A stretch of DNA of 64,000 nt from Naganishia liquefaciens (Eukaryota; Basidiomycota; Tremellomycetes; Filobasidiales; Filobasidiaceae). Below are positions 47,324-58,327 of this stretch, piece after piece; position 1 is the stretch's first letter, and the number at the start of each line of letters is the position of its first letter. Position numbers and translations under genes: made by a program. The notes below the pieces were generated by a model, which ran no database searches, had not been told where the DNA came from, and saw only the letters and a program-made list of their open reading frames with translations. The DNA lies in contig BLZA01000009.1 in NCBI GenBank assembly GCA_013423385.1, positions 744,001-808,000 on the forward strand, read 5' to 3'.

Positions 47324-50300
47324 ATGGCAGAGACTGGCTTTCACGCGAACACAAATCAAGGAGACTATCGGATAATTCCAACGGTGCCAGAAGATATCGC
47401 GTCTCCAGATGAATCGCGAACATACCCCGACGGACTTTTGAAGACAAGCACGGCACACAATCGCGCTCAGTATCCTCATCAGTCATTCCCCACTGACGCC
47501 GCCGAAGCAATTCCCGCGAATAAGATCATGTCAAATCATCAGAACGTTGCGGACGGTAGCACACCGCCGGCGGAACGTCGAAGCTCTACGGCGACTACGG
47601 CCACAATGATGTCGGGCGCTGCCTCACTGGCCGGCAAGAGTGTGGAATGTCCGGGGTGCAAAAAGTTAATTGACCAAGCTAGCGGAGGCGTCGTTGTGGC
47701 ATTCGGGTGAGTTTCGTGGCTTTACATACTTCGCACAGCGACTCAAAAGCACGACATCTCAGCAAATCGCTATGGCATGTCGACTGTTTCCGATGTGTCA
47801 AGTGTCATAATCGCGTCACAGCAGATACCAACTTGCTGCTACTGTCAGACGGAGATCCAGTATGCGGAAATTGCTCATACCAATGCTACGTGTGCAAGCT
47901 GCCCATTACCGAGGAAGCCATCATGACAGGCGACGAGAGCTATCACGCTCATTGCTTCACGTGTCGGGCGTGTTCAAACAAAATAGAGGAGCTGGTTTTT
48001 GCGAAAACAAGTCAGGGAATCTATTGCATGGTTCGTGCTGTTCTGCTCTGATTTCGTTGTACGCTGAGTCTATTTGCATACAGTCTTGTCATAACGAACG
48101 GGTCGCCAGAAGTCGGCGTCATGCAGAAGCCAAACAGAGGGCCAAGATCAAGAAAGACGAAAGGGAGAAAGCCCAATCCCACGTAGACGCGCAGGCTGCA
48201 AACGCAAAGCCGCCTTCCTCAGCAGCCTCGCCGTCAGCCGTTCCGAAAGATAATTCGGCGGATATGGTGTCCGCTTTCGGAGCATATTCCCTGTCGTCAC
48301 CAAACGCGCGATCGCCAAATGCAGTCCCGAGTAGGTCGCAAAGTCCCGCTAGTCGATTTCCGTCGTCTTCGCCACATATCTCCTCGCCCGTCCTCACCGA
48401 GCCGCTGCTACAACCACGAAATGACAAACCGATATCGCTAACGCCTGTGCCAGATGCTCGAGAACGAGCAGCCGCGAGATCTGAGGAACGGCGCAAGAGG
48501 GAAGAATTCGCCATCATTAACTCCTCGCCTGATCCGTCACCATCTCCGGGCAGTCGAGCAGTCTTTGATGATGGTCGCCTGGACCGTCTCTCGCCGAGGC
48601 TGGTCAGTGATTCAGGATCACCCTCTTTGGCAGGCTCTGCTGAAGAAACGAGAGGTAAACCGGCTACACCCAGGAGTCCCGCTTTTTCTGCGGACCCAAG
48701 TATGGCTGGAAATGCAGCTATCGGACTTGGGGTCGGGCCGGTTGCAGGACTCACTTTGCCAACTGGCAGAGCCGAGAAACGGCGATCGATCAATCCCGCG
48801 ATGGCTCTCAACTATCAAGATCATCAAACAAAAGCAGATTCCGTCCCATCGCCTTCTCACCAGTCTATGGATTCTTACTCTGTCTCGAGGGGATCTACCC
48901 TGCCTCCTTCACCTCTTCGCACATCATCTTCGGATGACAAAACCCATTCTGCGCCGACAAATTCTGGAGGGAACTCTAATGTGAACCCAGCCAGTAGCCC
49001 GATACCAAATCGCCTTTACAGTTCTGGCGTCAAAGAACCGTCTAGGAGCGATCTATCGATCATCGCACAGGATGAAGCCATGAAGTCGAGAAAACCGCCG
49101 AGATCGAGCTCGTTAGCAGATGCAATGAACGCGACCACTGCATTCCCGAGCAATAGCCGTGAAGCTGTGCGCAGGGAGTCGAGCCGCACATTTTCGCCTG
49201 CTTTGTCTCGAGACACCGCTTCTTCCAACAGTACAATGACGGTGGTGACTCAGGACCTTGCTGCACCGCGAACCGTGCCGATAACAGGAGCACCAGAACT
49301 ACCATCTCTGAATTTCTCTGCATCGAAATCCGATTTCGCGATGATCTTAGAAGAAACCAATCACGTCGCTGTTCACACCGGGACAGACACGCCTAAAAGG
49401 CCAGCAATGCCAGCTTACGGGGTCAACAGCTTGCAACGTGGCCAGAGCTCCGGATCCCGAATACAGCCTCTTAACTTGTCCCTGAAAGATGGGTCAAGTC
49501 GTTCTCTGCCAAATTCACCGGCATACCCTGCTAACAACAACGCTAAAGCCTCAGCCAATCCTAACGACACTGTTTCCGCTTGGATAACGGAAACACCCTA
49601 CTCCGAAATTAGCGATCCATTTTATTCTCCAGATCCTACGAAGAAGTTGCCTGCGGGTTCGCAAGAATCTACATCTTCAGCCGCTGACCGCGATGACTCT
49701 TGGCAATCACTTCACGAGAGTGTTCTAACACCTCTACAAGCCGTGCTTGCCGACAAGCAGCAGCATCTCAACAATGTCATACAGATCGACATTGCATTGT
49801 TAGACAAGGCTGTCAAGGAGATCATCGATTTGACCAACAAGGTCAGGATCTTCTCTCAAAAATACTCAGGTGCCAAGGTAAGTCAGGTCCTCTGAAAGAT
49901 ATAGCGGATACTGATAGACGCGAATCACAGCGCACAAGCCAGCACTATATGGAAGGCTTGGGTGTTGCCCATGAGGAGTATGCAAAGGAAGTGGGTCTGC
50001 GACTTGAGGCAGAAGCCGAAATTGCCCGTTTAAGGGCGGAGCGCCATGATCAGCACGCACGACTATCTTTGATCGTCAATGAGGAACGGCGACAAGAGGA
50101 CCTGAAACGGCGATCAAACGATCTTGCCTTAAATCTAAGCGGGTTAGAGAAGGATGTTTCCAAGCTCAAGGTGGAAAGAGACATGGCTTTAGCGGAAGTG
50201 GAAGAGCTTGTGTGCACTAAGGAGTAAGCCTTCAGCCTCCGATAAATCCATACGAGCTGAAAGTCTATCGATCATAGCGATGTGTCACGATCAGCCGACC

Positions 50301-51999
50301 CCGTAGAACAGGGTGCGACCCTGACCCGTTCCATCACCTCAAAACTGAACAACCTCAAGGAGAAATATCGTCGGGAATTGGAACCTTTAACTGCAGAGAA
50401 GCAAGTATTGAAGAGGGAAATCAGTGATCTACGGGATACCCGAAACCTTTACTTGGAAGAATCCGTCGCTCTATCCTCGAAGAACGAGGAACTCGCAGAA
50501 CATAACACGCGCTTGGCAAAACAAACGGAAGCCATGCAGGATATGCTAAACAGGCATCATCGACCGCCGCATCTCCGTGGCGGTAGACAACATATCAGCG
50601 GTTCCCCGTCGATGTCGTCACTAACGACATCTGCTACCCTGCACGAGCATCCAGATGATATGCTCAAGGGTATCAAGGCCTTGAAGATTGAGCCCCTCGA
50701 GACCGCGCCGGCCGCGCGTCGGTTCAAGAACAAGTGGTATAAATCGTCGAAAGGTCCCGAAATCCAGCATATCACCTCTGTCTCAATAAGCAAGCCTTTG
50801 AATACCTTGAGCGAAAAGAGCAAACCGCGTTCGTCTCACGATCCTGCAATTCGGGAACACGTTTTTCAACCCCACAGCATTTTGCGTTTCTGCAAATGCG
50901 AACATTGCGGGGACAAAATGTGGGGATTGCAGGAACAACGTTGCGCCAGTATGTCATTCTGGACTTGCGCGAATTGCATGTATGCTAATCGTTTTGTAGT
51001 CTGCGGGATCTACTGTCACGCAAAATGCATAGAAAAGTTGGCCGTCCCGTGCAACGCCTCGAATCCCATCCGGGAAGAGCCTCTCGGAGATGCACGTGAG
51101 TAAAAGGTCCACCTAGACCTGCTCGGACGGTTCTGACTCGCGGTTGCGCTTTGGATGTAGCTCCCTCTATGTTCGGTCGCCCACTCAACGAACAGATCAT
51201 CGCGGACGGACAGTCTATTCCTGTCATTGTGTCAAAATGTATAGAAGCTGTTGAGGCTCAAGGTAGGAGAACGATTAGACACGTTCGAACAGCTGTTAAT
51301 GCCATGTCTTAGCTATGGACCATGAAGGGGTCTATCGAAAGACAGGTGGCTCGAGTCTCTCCAAACTCATAACGCAATTGTTCGAAAGAGGTCAATACGA
51401 CGCCTTCAACCTTCAAGATTCGGACAGGTTTAACGACATCAACTCAATCACTTCCGTCCTCAAGAACTATTTCAGGCAATTACCTGATCCGCTCTTGACT
51501 TACCAACTGCACGAATCCTTTGTCGCTGCCGCTAGTACGCCGATAAGAATTATTCAGCGGAACTCGGAGACTGATGCGCCTCGATTTCGCAGGTATCAAG
51601 GAAGTTGACGCAAAGTCAGAGGCATTGACCGGTTTGATTCGTCAACTGCCAAAGGAACACTACACTGTGTTGGGTTACCTCATGCTTCATCTTCATAGGT
51701 AGGTCTTCCCCTTGACTATTCAGCGATTGGATGTCAACGACCTGCTTTCCAGGGTGAAAAACAACAGCGGGGAAAATTTGATGAATGCTCGCAATTTGGG
51801 CGTCGTTTTCGGTCGTGAGTCTAGCATAGTCGGCCAACAATGCGGAAATCTGAATTTTCTCCCGCCAGCCACGTTAATGCGGTCGTCAGACCCAGCCAGA
51901 GAATTCGCCGATATGGCAGGAAAGGCGCTATCAATCGAATGGATGGTAGACAACGCTCCGAATGTTTTTCAAGATCCACAGGACATATCAGAACACTGA
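47324..51999 (+). CDS. LIM-LIM-C1-RhoGAP protein (Rga/Lrg-type)
   Basis: GTPase-activating protein that turns off Rho or Cdc42 at sites of growth. It starts MAETGFHANT. LIM1 begins CPGCKKLI and continues CFRCVKC, while LIM2 has CYVCKLPI, HCFTCRAC and SCH. A Ser/Pro-rich disordered stretch of about 550 residues follows, then coiled coils (EEYAKEVGLRLEAEAEIARL and KEKYRRELEPLTAEKQVL regions). A C1-type zinc finger comes next (HSILRFCKCEHCGDKMWG to CHAKCIEKLAVPC). The C-terminal RhoGAP domain has the Arg finger in GVYRKTGG, then LKNYFRQLPDPLLTY and MNARNLGVVFG, ending DPQDISEH at TGA 51997-51999. About ten exons and roughly 1300 residues. The extra C1 domain distinguishes it from yeast Rga1 and Lrg1. 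The Rho GTPase at the left of this window is a possible partner only by family logic. Confidence 0.92.
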
Positions 52000-52623
52000 A
52001 AAGTTGTAGCAGCTCAGGATTAGATTATTGTACACTTGGTGACAGGGAAGGCCGATAATCCGGATAGTCGTGCTCGATGAAGCATCTCAAGGGATATCTC
52101 TGGTCAAATATACATTTGATGTGGGGGTGACTAGTAATCGAGAAGATCTGTGTAGAGAGTGGCTCCGTAGTTGACCTGCGCGAGTACTTCGTTTTCGCCA
52201 GTGTCAGACTGGCCAGCTTCAGGGGGCATGTAGGTTGAGTGCTGCGCCTGCGACGGACGAATTGGATTTTTGACCCTATCAGCTGAAGCTGTCGCTTCTT
52301 GTTCCCGTCGAATCCCGAGAACCTCTTTTTGAGGGGCCGTCACAGCGTATTTGGGGAGTTCCCTACCATGACTGAACGTGGACACCTCCTCAAAGTTTTT
52401 GACGGAGCCCTTTTCTCTTTGTGTACTACAAGCCAGCGGTCCGATGTCTTTCAACACGTCGTGTTCGGAGGGAAGAGAAATACGCACTCTTCCTCCTTTG
52501 TCTTCGTAAACATAATGCGACCGGATTCTTCTACCCTAAAACCCACAAATCAGCGTCATACATCTTACCAATTCTTTGTCGTGATCATGCTTGAGCGCAT
52601 CTGCATATACGCAAAACGATCGC
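52000..52623. other. 3' region of the RhoGAP gene and an unplaced minus frame
   Basis: A minus-strand frame (52131-52487, starting MRISLPSEHD and ending YTDLLDY) reads like a hydrophilic protein tail, and one splice at about 52531-52563 extends it upstream into the membrane-protein region. Whether it belongs to the gene listed next cannot be settled by eye. Confidence 0.4.
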
Positions 52624-53351
52624 TCAGCCACCGCCAGTCTGGATGTAATCGTTCAGGTCGGTCTTGCCGACACTCTCCTTCACAGTGCAGTAAGAGCCAA
52701 TCTGAAGACCGAGCGAAATACTGATCCAGATGACAACTGAGCAGTGAGCAGAGTGTTACCAAGCCACGTCCTTGGCTTCTACGACGACGAGCATCCGTAC
52801 CCCAACAAAAGCCCAATATCGCGGCCTCCTGCCACTGCACAGTGCGCCTGTGCTTCTGCTCGAAGAAGGTGGCAGACCAGGCAGCATATATAGCACCAAG
52901 ATAGAGGTATGCATTGGCGAAGTCAGGTCAACATAACAGCTTTTTATTTATTCGGCTCCTGGTGTTCAGTCGTGAAGCTCACGCAAAATCGGGAATACTC
53001 CAGCGGCATTTCGAAAGATCGAGATACATTCTCAATCGCATCAGCTCTGGATGTAACAGTAGTAGATCTAGGACCATCCTGCCAAAACCTGAGACAAGCC
53101 CTCTAGGCTTCGAACAGTCTCTTCCTCCGCATTTTAGCCATAGATTTTCAATCACCTTTCGATAACACTCACCCGTCTGCTCCGCTGAGACAAAGTCCCC
53201 ACAAGCCTACCTTCAGCTTTGACACTGTCCCTGATTCTCCTGGAAGGTTGGCTTTGAGAGTGATATCAAGCAAGCTCAGCGGCTGGTAAATTGGCATGGA
53301 CAAGGTCGCAAAGGCACAGAGGAGAGGTGCAGACAAGCCCAAAGGCATCAT
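52624..53351 (-). CDS. Probable multi-pass membrane protein, SUR7/PalI-like; exon structure unresolved
   Basis: The first exon starts MMPLGLSAPLLCAFATLS, a membrane helix, then IYQPLSLLDITLK and VGLWGLCLSGADG. A GLWGLC-type motif in the first outer loop is the mark of the claudin-like SUR7/PalI group (eisosome proteins and pH sensors). Downstream, one frame gives two strongly hydrophobic helices (NAYLYLGAIYAAWSATFF and ILGFCWVVIWISISLGLQIG, joined over a 58-nt intron) and stops at 52624. Competing frames instead run into the hydrophilic tail at 52131-52487. The middle exons (about 52930-53170) are ambiguous. The call rests on the first exon and the hydrophobic pattern only, and two overlapping short genes are also possible. 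Confidence 0.35.
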
Positions 53352-54050
53352 CCAGGGCCCTGATCACCATCGAATCGCTCAATTCCGTTTTTTGTAATTA
53401 TCGACGTGGTCCTCTGGAACCTCAAGGACACACTGGCCCCACGTACGGCTGTCTTTCCTTGACTGTCGCAGATCTCCCAGTCCCATAATAGCTTGAATCG
53501 CCGCCGAGATAAGAGTGCTCGCTTGTCATCTCAGGGTTCAAATGAGATCTCGAAGTAGAGATGAGCAGAGTACGTATCAGCTCCGGAGGATGGGACATGT
53601 TCCGCGATTACAGGTAAGGAGCCATTTATAATGAGATTGGCGATCTTACAAAAGGGGCGGAAGGGGAAGCCTAGCAGTCATTGTTCCTTATCAGTTGTGT
53701 GTAAAATTGAAAGGGTTATCAGTACGAGGTAAAAGGATAATCGCCGACGTGAAACGCCTTGCACAGGGCAATTAAAGGGGCTAGGGGCTAGGCCCACCTT
53801 TCCGAGGCATAGGAAGCGCAGAATAAGCGCAAAAGCGATCGGTTTCACCAGCCTGAATGTCTCGAGTGAGAATCACACTGGGACGATCTCCCTACACGCT
53901 TCTGTTAAGTTCCTGTGAATCTGCATACTCTTCATTCACGTCTCTGCTCAGCAGCTTCCCAATATCAAAGAGCGGTCAACTTCAATTAAACGGCGAGCTG
54001 TTAACAAGTCATAACCCGCATCAATCACATCAGCGAGTCAAGCCAGCAAG
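53352..54050. other. Divergent intergenic region
   Basis: About 700 bases between the membrane-protein gene (minus) and the uL11m gene (plus). No coding signal is convincing, and short frames at 53857-54084 overlap the uL11m leader. Confidence 0.5.
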
Positions 54051-54658
54051 ATGTCTAAGCCACAGCAAACCGTTGCTCAGCTAGTCGTATGTCCGCTGTA
54101 TCCGTGTTCGAGGAGAGAAAAGCGCTGATGTGGTACACGACGTCAGAAAATTCTGGTTCCTGCAGGAAAGGCAACACCTTCACCTCCGGTTGGTCCCGCG
54201 CTTGGAGCTCGAGGGGTAAAGGCGATGGACTTTTGCAAGGAGTTGTGAGTGTTCATCGACACTTCGTTGCGGATATCGCTTCATGCCACTCTTTCTATCC
54301 TAGCAATGCACGGACAGCGCATCTTAAACCCACGACGCCTACGCCAACAACTATCACCATCAATCCTGACAGAACATTCACTTTCACAACGCGCACACCA
54401 CCGGTGTCACATCTCTTACGACAGTGCGCCGGCATCGAGAAGGGTTCTCAAACGGCACCATCATTATCATCAAGAACAGCTAAAGCAAGCGGCGGATCCA
54501 CCCCTGCAGGATTTGCCGGCAAGGTATCGGTCAAGCAGATATACGAGATCGCCAAAATCAAAATGGCAGATGCGGAACTGAAGGTTCTCGGAGAGGAGAG
54601 GGTAGCTCGATCGGTAGTTGGCAGTGCACGTAGCCTCGGATTGGAGATTGTCCCATAA
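54051..54658 (+). CDS. MRPL19: Mitochondrial ribosomal protein uL11m
   Basis: Large-subunit mitochondrial ribosomal protein of the L11 family, which forms the GTPase-associated centre with rRNA. Exon 1 is [12 protein letters not shown]. The next exon begins [20 protein letters not shown], the L11 hallmark, and continues to AMDFCKEF. A last exon gives FNART, then [38 protein letters not shown] and IKMAD. It ends [10 protein letters not shown] at TAA 54656-54658. Two introns, the first about 75 nt. At about 155 residues the length fits the family. The cytosolic counterpart uL11 lacks the pattern [11 protein letters not shown] in this form, so the mitochondrial call is preferred. Confidence 0.93.
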
Positions 54659-54832
54659 TAGAATTCGGTATGGATACTCTCGGGTATTCAGGGCACGGCA
54701 ATTTGCAAATCTCGCCTTCATGCATTGGACATATTGTCGAGACGGATTTTTTTACGGCTACAACAGCAACAAACATTACAGTTGCAAGGCGGGATACAGG
54801 CTAGTATGGCTACATTGTTGGAGAAATGCTGG

Positions 54833-57800
54833 TTATTTTTCGAGTTGAATTACCTCTCGGACGCTTAAGAACGTAGCGGCAGAGACACGGTGCAATCTTC
54901 CCAAATCTATTAAGGTGCTATCCACGGAGCTGAAAGCCGACTCCAGTGCGCTGGAAGTGGGCTTTCCTTCGTAACCTGCATAGAGTGCAGAAAGATCAGT
55001 ACTCCCGCCAAGATGGTTAAGACGTTGATGTCTTACTTCGAATAGCTTTGAACAGTTGTTCAGCTTCTTCTGCCACAGACGCTTTCGCGATAGTGTTGAA
55101 CATGTCTTTGGGCAAGTCTGACATCCGATGATAGACCATAAACGACAAGGCCTTCTGAATTTCTTGCTGTACAATCGGGTTCGGGGATTGTCCGTGCTCG
55201 GACTGCAGATTGCGTCCTATGGCCAAGAGGACATCGGACCTGTCACGATTACATTCTTCGGCCGAATTTGGCGGCAAGTGGGCCTCGCCCACTATGAAGC
55301 GCCTGAAGTCGGCATCTGAGTTGAGTTCCGGTAGTGAGAGGCCATTTTGTGAGGTTGTGTTAATCCCAGCATCTTCGTCCAGCAAACTCTCGCGAAAGAC
55401 CCTGGAGAAACAACGGACTCGTAGTCGACAAGCCCATAGAGAACTGTCGCTCTCCAGGAAAGAACGGCCTGAATGGGTACGCGGTATAGCCTGAAGCTTG
55501 CGCCAAACGAGGGAGAATTTCTCTTCCCGATATTCACGCTTGATTTGCTGGAGCTCCTGCCATCCTCGTTCCTGTGCTTCATACCAGCCGGCCGTTCTTG
55601 CAAGCTTCTTCGTGCGCGCCTCACTCGGGTCCCCCAAGCCTGTCTCCAGAAGTCGCTTGCGCCAGCCCATGTCCTTTCTCATGGCTGAAGCACTCGCTGA
55701 GAATCCATTGCGTTGCAAATAAGATAGAACAGCAGGGGCGAGAGCGCCGTCAATGTTGCGAATAACCTTTTGCGGAGACGCTGCCGGCAGAGCAGGATTG
55801 TTACTGCTTGCGGATTTGACGGAATTCACGTCAGTTACAGTAGAGGCTTGTATGAAAGGCGATGTTGAGCTCTTCTCATCTGCAGAGGCTCTGATTACCA
55901 CATGGTCTTGCCGCAACACCTGTTGGACGATGTCGAGTTGAGTTCTGCGCACATGTTCCGCGATGTCGTACTTGAAAGGGCCACTAAAGTTGCACTTCAG
56001 GGTCTCACTGAAACATGACAGGGTCAGCCGATATAGCCCTCATCGTTATTGAATGACACTTGCCCCGGCGTTCTCAAACCGACCGAAGGATATAGTCTAT
56101 CCTCCTTTCCGACATTCTTGAATGCGTAACCGATAAATTGGCCGTTCTTCGTGAAGAATGCTTGTCCCTTGCTGAAATCGATTCCGCATCCAATGACGTC
56201 TCCCGTCGTGCTGGTCGGCCATCCCATCGATGTTCCTTCACCGCGACCTTCGAAAACAAATCCATCGTCCATATGCCAAGCAAAGCTTCCCGGCTCCCAG
56301 CCGACTAGCCGAGACAGATTGGTGAGCCTGTTGCTGAAACCGATAGAGATAAAGCCTTCCTGTCCCTTGGAAACGATTGTGGCTTCATAATAGTATATAC
56401 CGCACGCTGGAGATATCGGATGGTCTGTCCTGACTGCTGCTGCATCCGCATCTCCCCTTGCACCTGTACCTGTAAACCTTACGACGACCAGGGGTCCATA
56501 TCCCAACGCAGGCGTGGAGGCGGGCGAGATGCTGAGTCGTGAGCACTTATCGAGAGGACTGAAGGAAGTCGGAATAGCTAGAACAGGAGCGCTGATGATT
56601 TGCATATATTCCGGCAAATTCTCCTTTGAGATTGGCTCAGACGTCGCAGCTGTCAGAGTAGCATGCGGATAAGGAATGTCCATGCCGGATTCGATTCGTC
56701 GCCGCTTGATGCTTTTACGACGTCGAAGAGCCGGACCGGACTCAGCCGATACTATCGAAGAGCTTTGATCGCCCGCCGTGGGGCGCGGGTCTCCCCGGAT
56801 CGGAGCTCGTGCTGTGTTCGTAAGACGACTATTGCTCCCTACCACTACGGGTTCATGTTCAGCGCGCTGATGGACATTAGTCGCAGGTCTCGAAGGCGTA
56901 GGCGAAATAAACCGATGTTCCGTTTGCTGTCGAGTGTCCAGTCTTCTCGCTGCACCCATTAAATCCGCCAAGATCTCTCCTACAGCTCGCGGTGTCCGTC
57001 CCTCGGAGTGGACCTCCCCCGATGATGACGGCACTTCCCAATCCGAATCATCCTCCTCTTCGTCGTCGGTTTGACTCTCGTGCATCATCATGTTCCACAG
57101 CGTATCTCGTGCCGTAGCCACGGGCTGTATCGCATCGGTCGGGTGGCGGTTGAGGACAGCCCGAACGTGCGGGCTGAGGGCTTCCTGTGCATCCGATGGA
57201 AACTGCTGATAAAGCGAATCAATCCAGCGTAATTCGGCGGCATCGATGTCTCGTACGGCAGCTGCGGTTTCTGAGTGATTCTCGCCGGATTCCGCAGTAG
57301 CCGAATGTCGAAGGTGTGATGGGCGCCGAGCGCGGGCAAAATCGAGCTCGTGATCGTCTCCTCCCAAAAGTACCTCTAGATCCGTTGCCCTTCCGTAATT
57401 CGGATTTATGTATCGATACACGAAGGGCTGATCGTCTGTCTCATCCATTCTCTGATTAGACATTTCGATATCGATTGCTTCGTCGCTGTTGTCGGGCAAA
57501 GGAGGTAAGATGCTCCTCAGCCGAGCCCTGCGGTCCGCTCGGTCTTGCGTGACGGCGGTTGCGATACGTGGCACCCGTAAAGAGCTGGAGCCAGATCCGG
57601 ATTCCGATTCAATGTACGGCTGACGATACCCTGTCGCCCTGACCCGTTCGCTGTTCGAACGTGAGACGAGATCCTCGATGGGCGGAAGCACCGTTTGCGT
57701 TCCTGACGCATCGCCGTAAACAACCCTCCAGTCTGATCGATTCCGCCGCGGCGTAGAGGCAGCGAGGTTTGACGGATCAGCTGGGGACTGTTGTCTCCTG

Positions 57801-57949
57801 GTCAACTCTTCAGTTGATCGTCGGATATCCTCTAGGTCCCGTTGACGAATGATATGACGCAGTCGAGGACTCATGGTGATTCGCTCGCTTTGACTTGTCG
57901 ATCTCTCGGATGCGCCTGCTCTGCGCTCATTCTCTGCGTTGTCCGACAT
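54833..57949 (-). CDS. GID1: GID/CTLH complex scaffold (Gid1/Vid30, RanBP9-10-like)
   Basis: Scaffold of the GID E3 ubiquitin ligase that degrades gluconeogenic enzymes. The start MSDNAENERR (57949) is preferred over an in-frame ATG at 58006. About 450 disordered residues precede a SPRY domain (PLVVVRFTGTG, IYYYEATI, FISIGFSN, GWEPGSFAWHMDDG, GDVIGCGIDF, AFFTKNGQFIG). Then come FSGPFKYDIAEHV, a LisH motif (LSYLQRNGFSASASAM), a CTLH region (QELQQIKREYREEKF) and a CRA region (PIVQQEIQKALSFMVY) that ends near REVIQLEK at TAA 54833-54835. The intron after the SPRY domain (about 55999-56048) has an unusual GTCATT donor. The order SPRY-LisH-CTLH-CRA is diagnostic. It diverges from the aldehyde dehydrogenase gene. 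Confidence 0.92.
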
Positions 57950-58327
57950 CACTTCGCAGCTGTGAACGATCGTGTGTAAAGATGGGTATGGGAAGAGCGA
58001 TGTCAAATTATGTCAATTCGACGACCCGAGACAGTGCTCGTCGAGCGAGCCACAGAGCGATCGCCTCCTATCAAAGTTGCGAGAGTTGGACAGAGTGGAC
58101 GGCACTTGTGCTAGCACTGTACCTCTCTGTCTTGTGCATCGCGCTGTACTCCGCGATATTTCCTGGAGTCATTGCACCCGAAGTAGCCGAAGTGTTGCTC
58201 CGCCCAATTCGCGGACTGAGGGTATATACCCTACGGTCGGCGGGTCTGCGAATCAGCCTCTGCCGCTGTCATAGACATTTACGCCATCGGAGCAGAATTC
58301 CTGTATACCGTAGCAGTATCATACAAC
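57950..58327. other. Divergent promoter region
   Basis: About 380 bases between the GID1 start and the aldehyde dehydrogenase start. It is likely a shared bidirectional promoter. No specific site is claimed. Confidence 0.5.

Noticed and set aside
46869-47510. 213-codon minus-strand frame
   Set aside because: It overlaps the RhoGAP start and its first exon on the other strand, shows no domain, and is rich in Cys and Arg in the manner of an antisense shadow.
48119-48811. 230-codon minus-strand frame
   Set aside because: Antisense shadow of the Ser/Pro-rich part of the RhoGAP protein.
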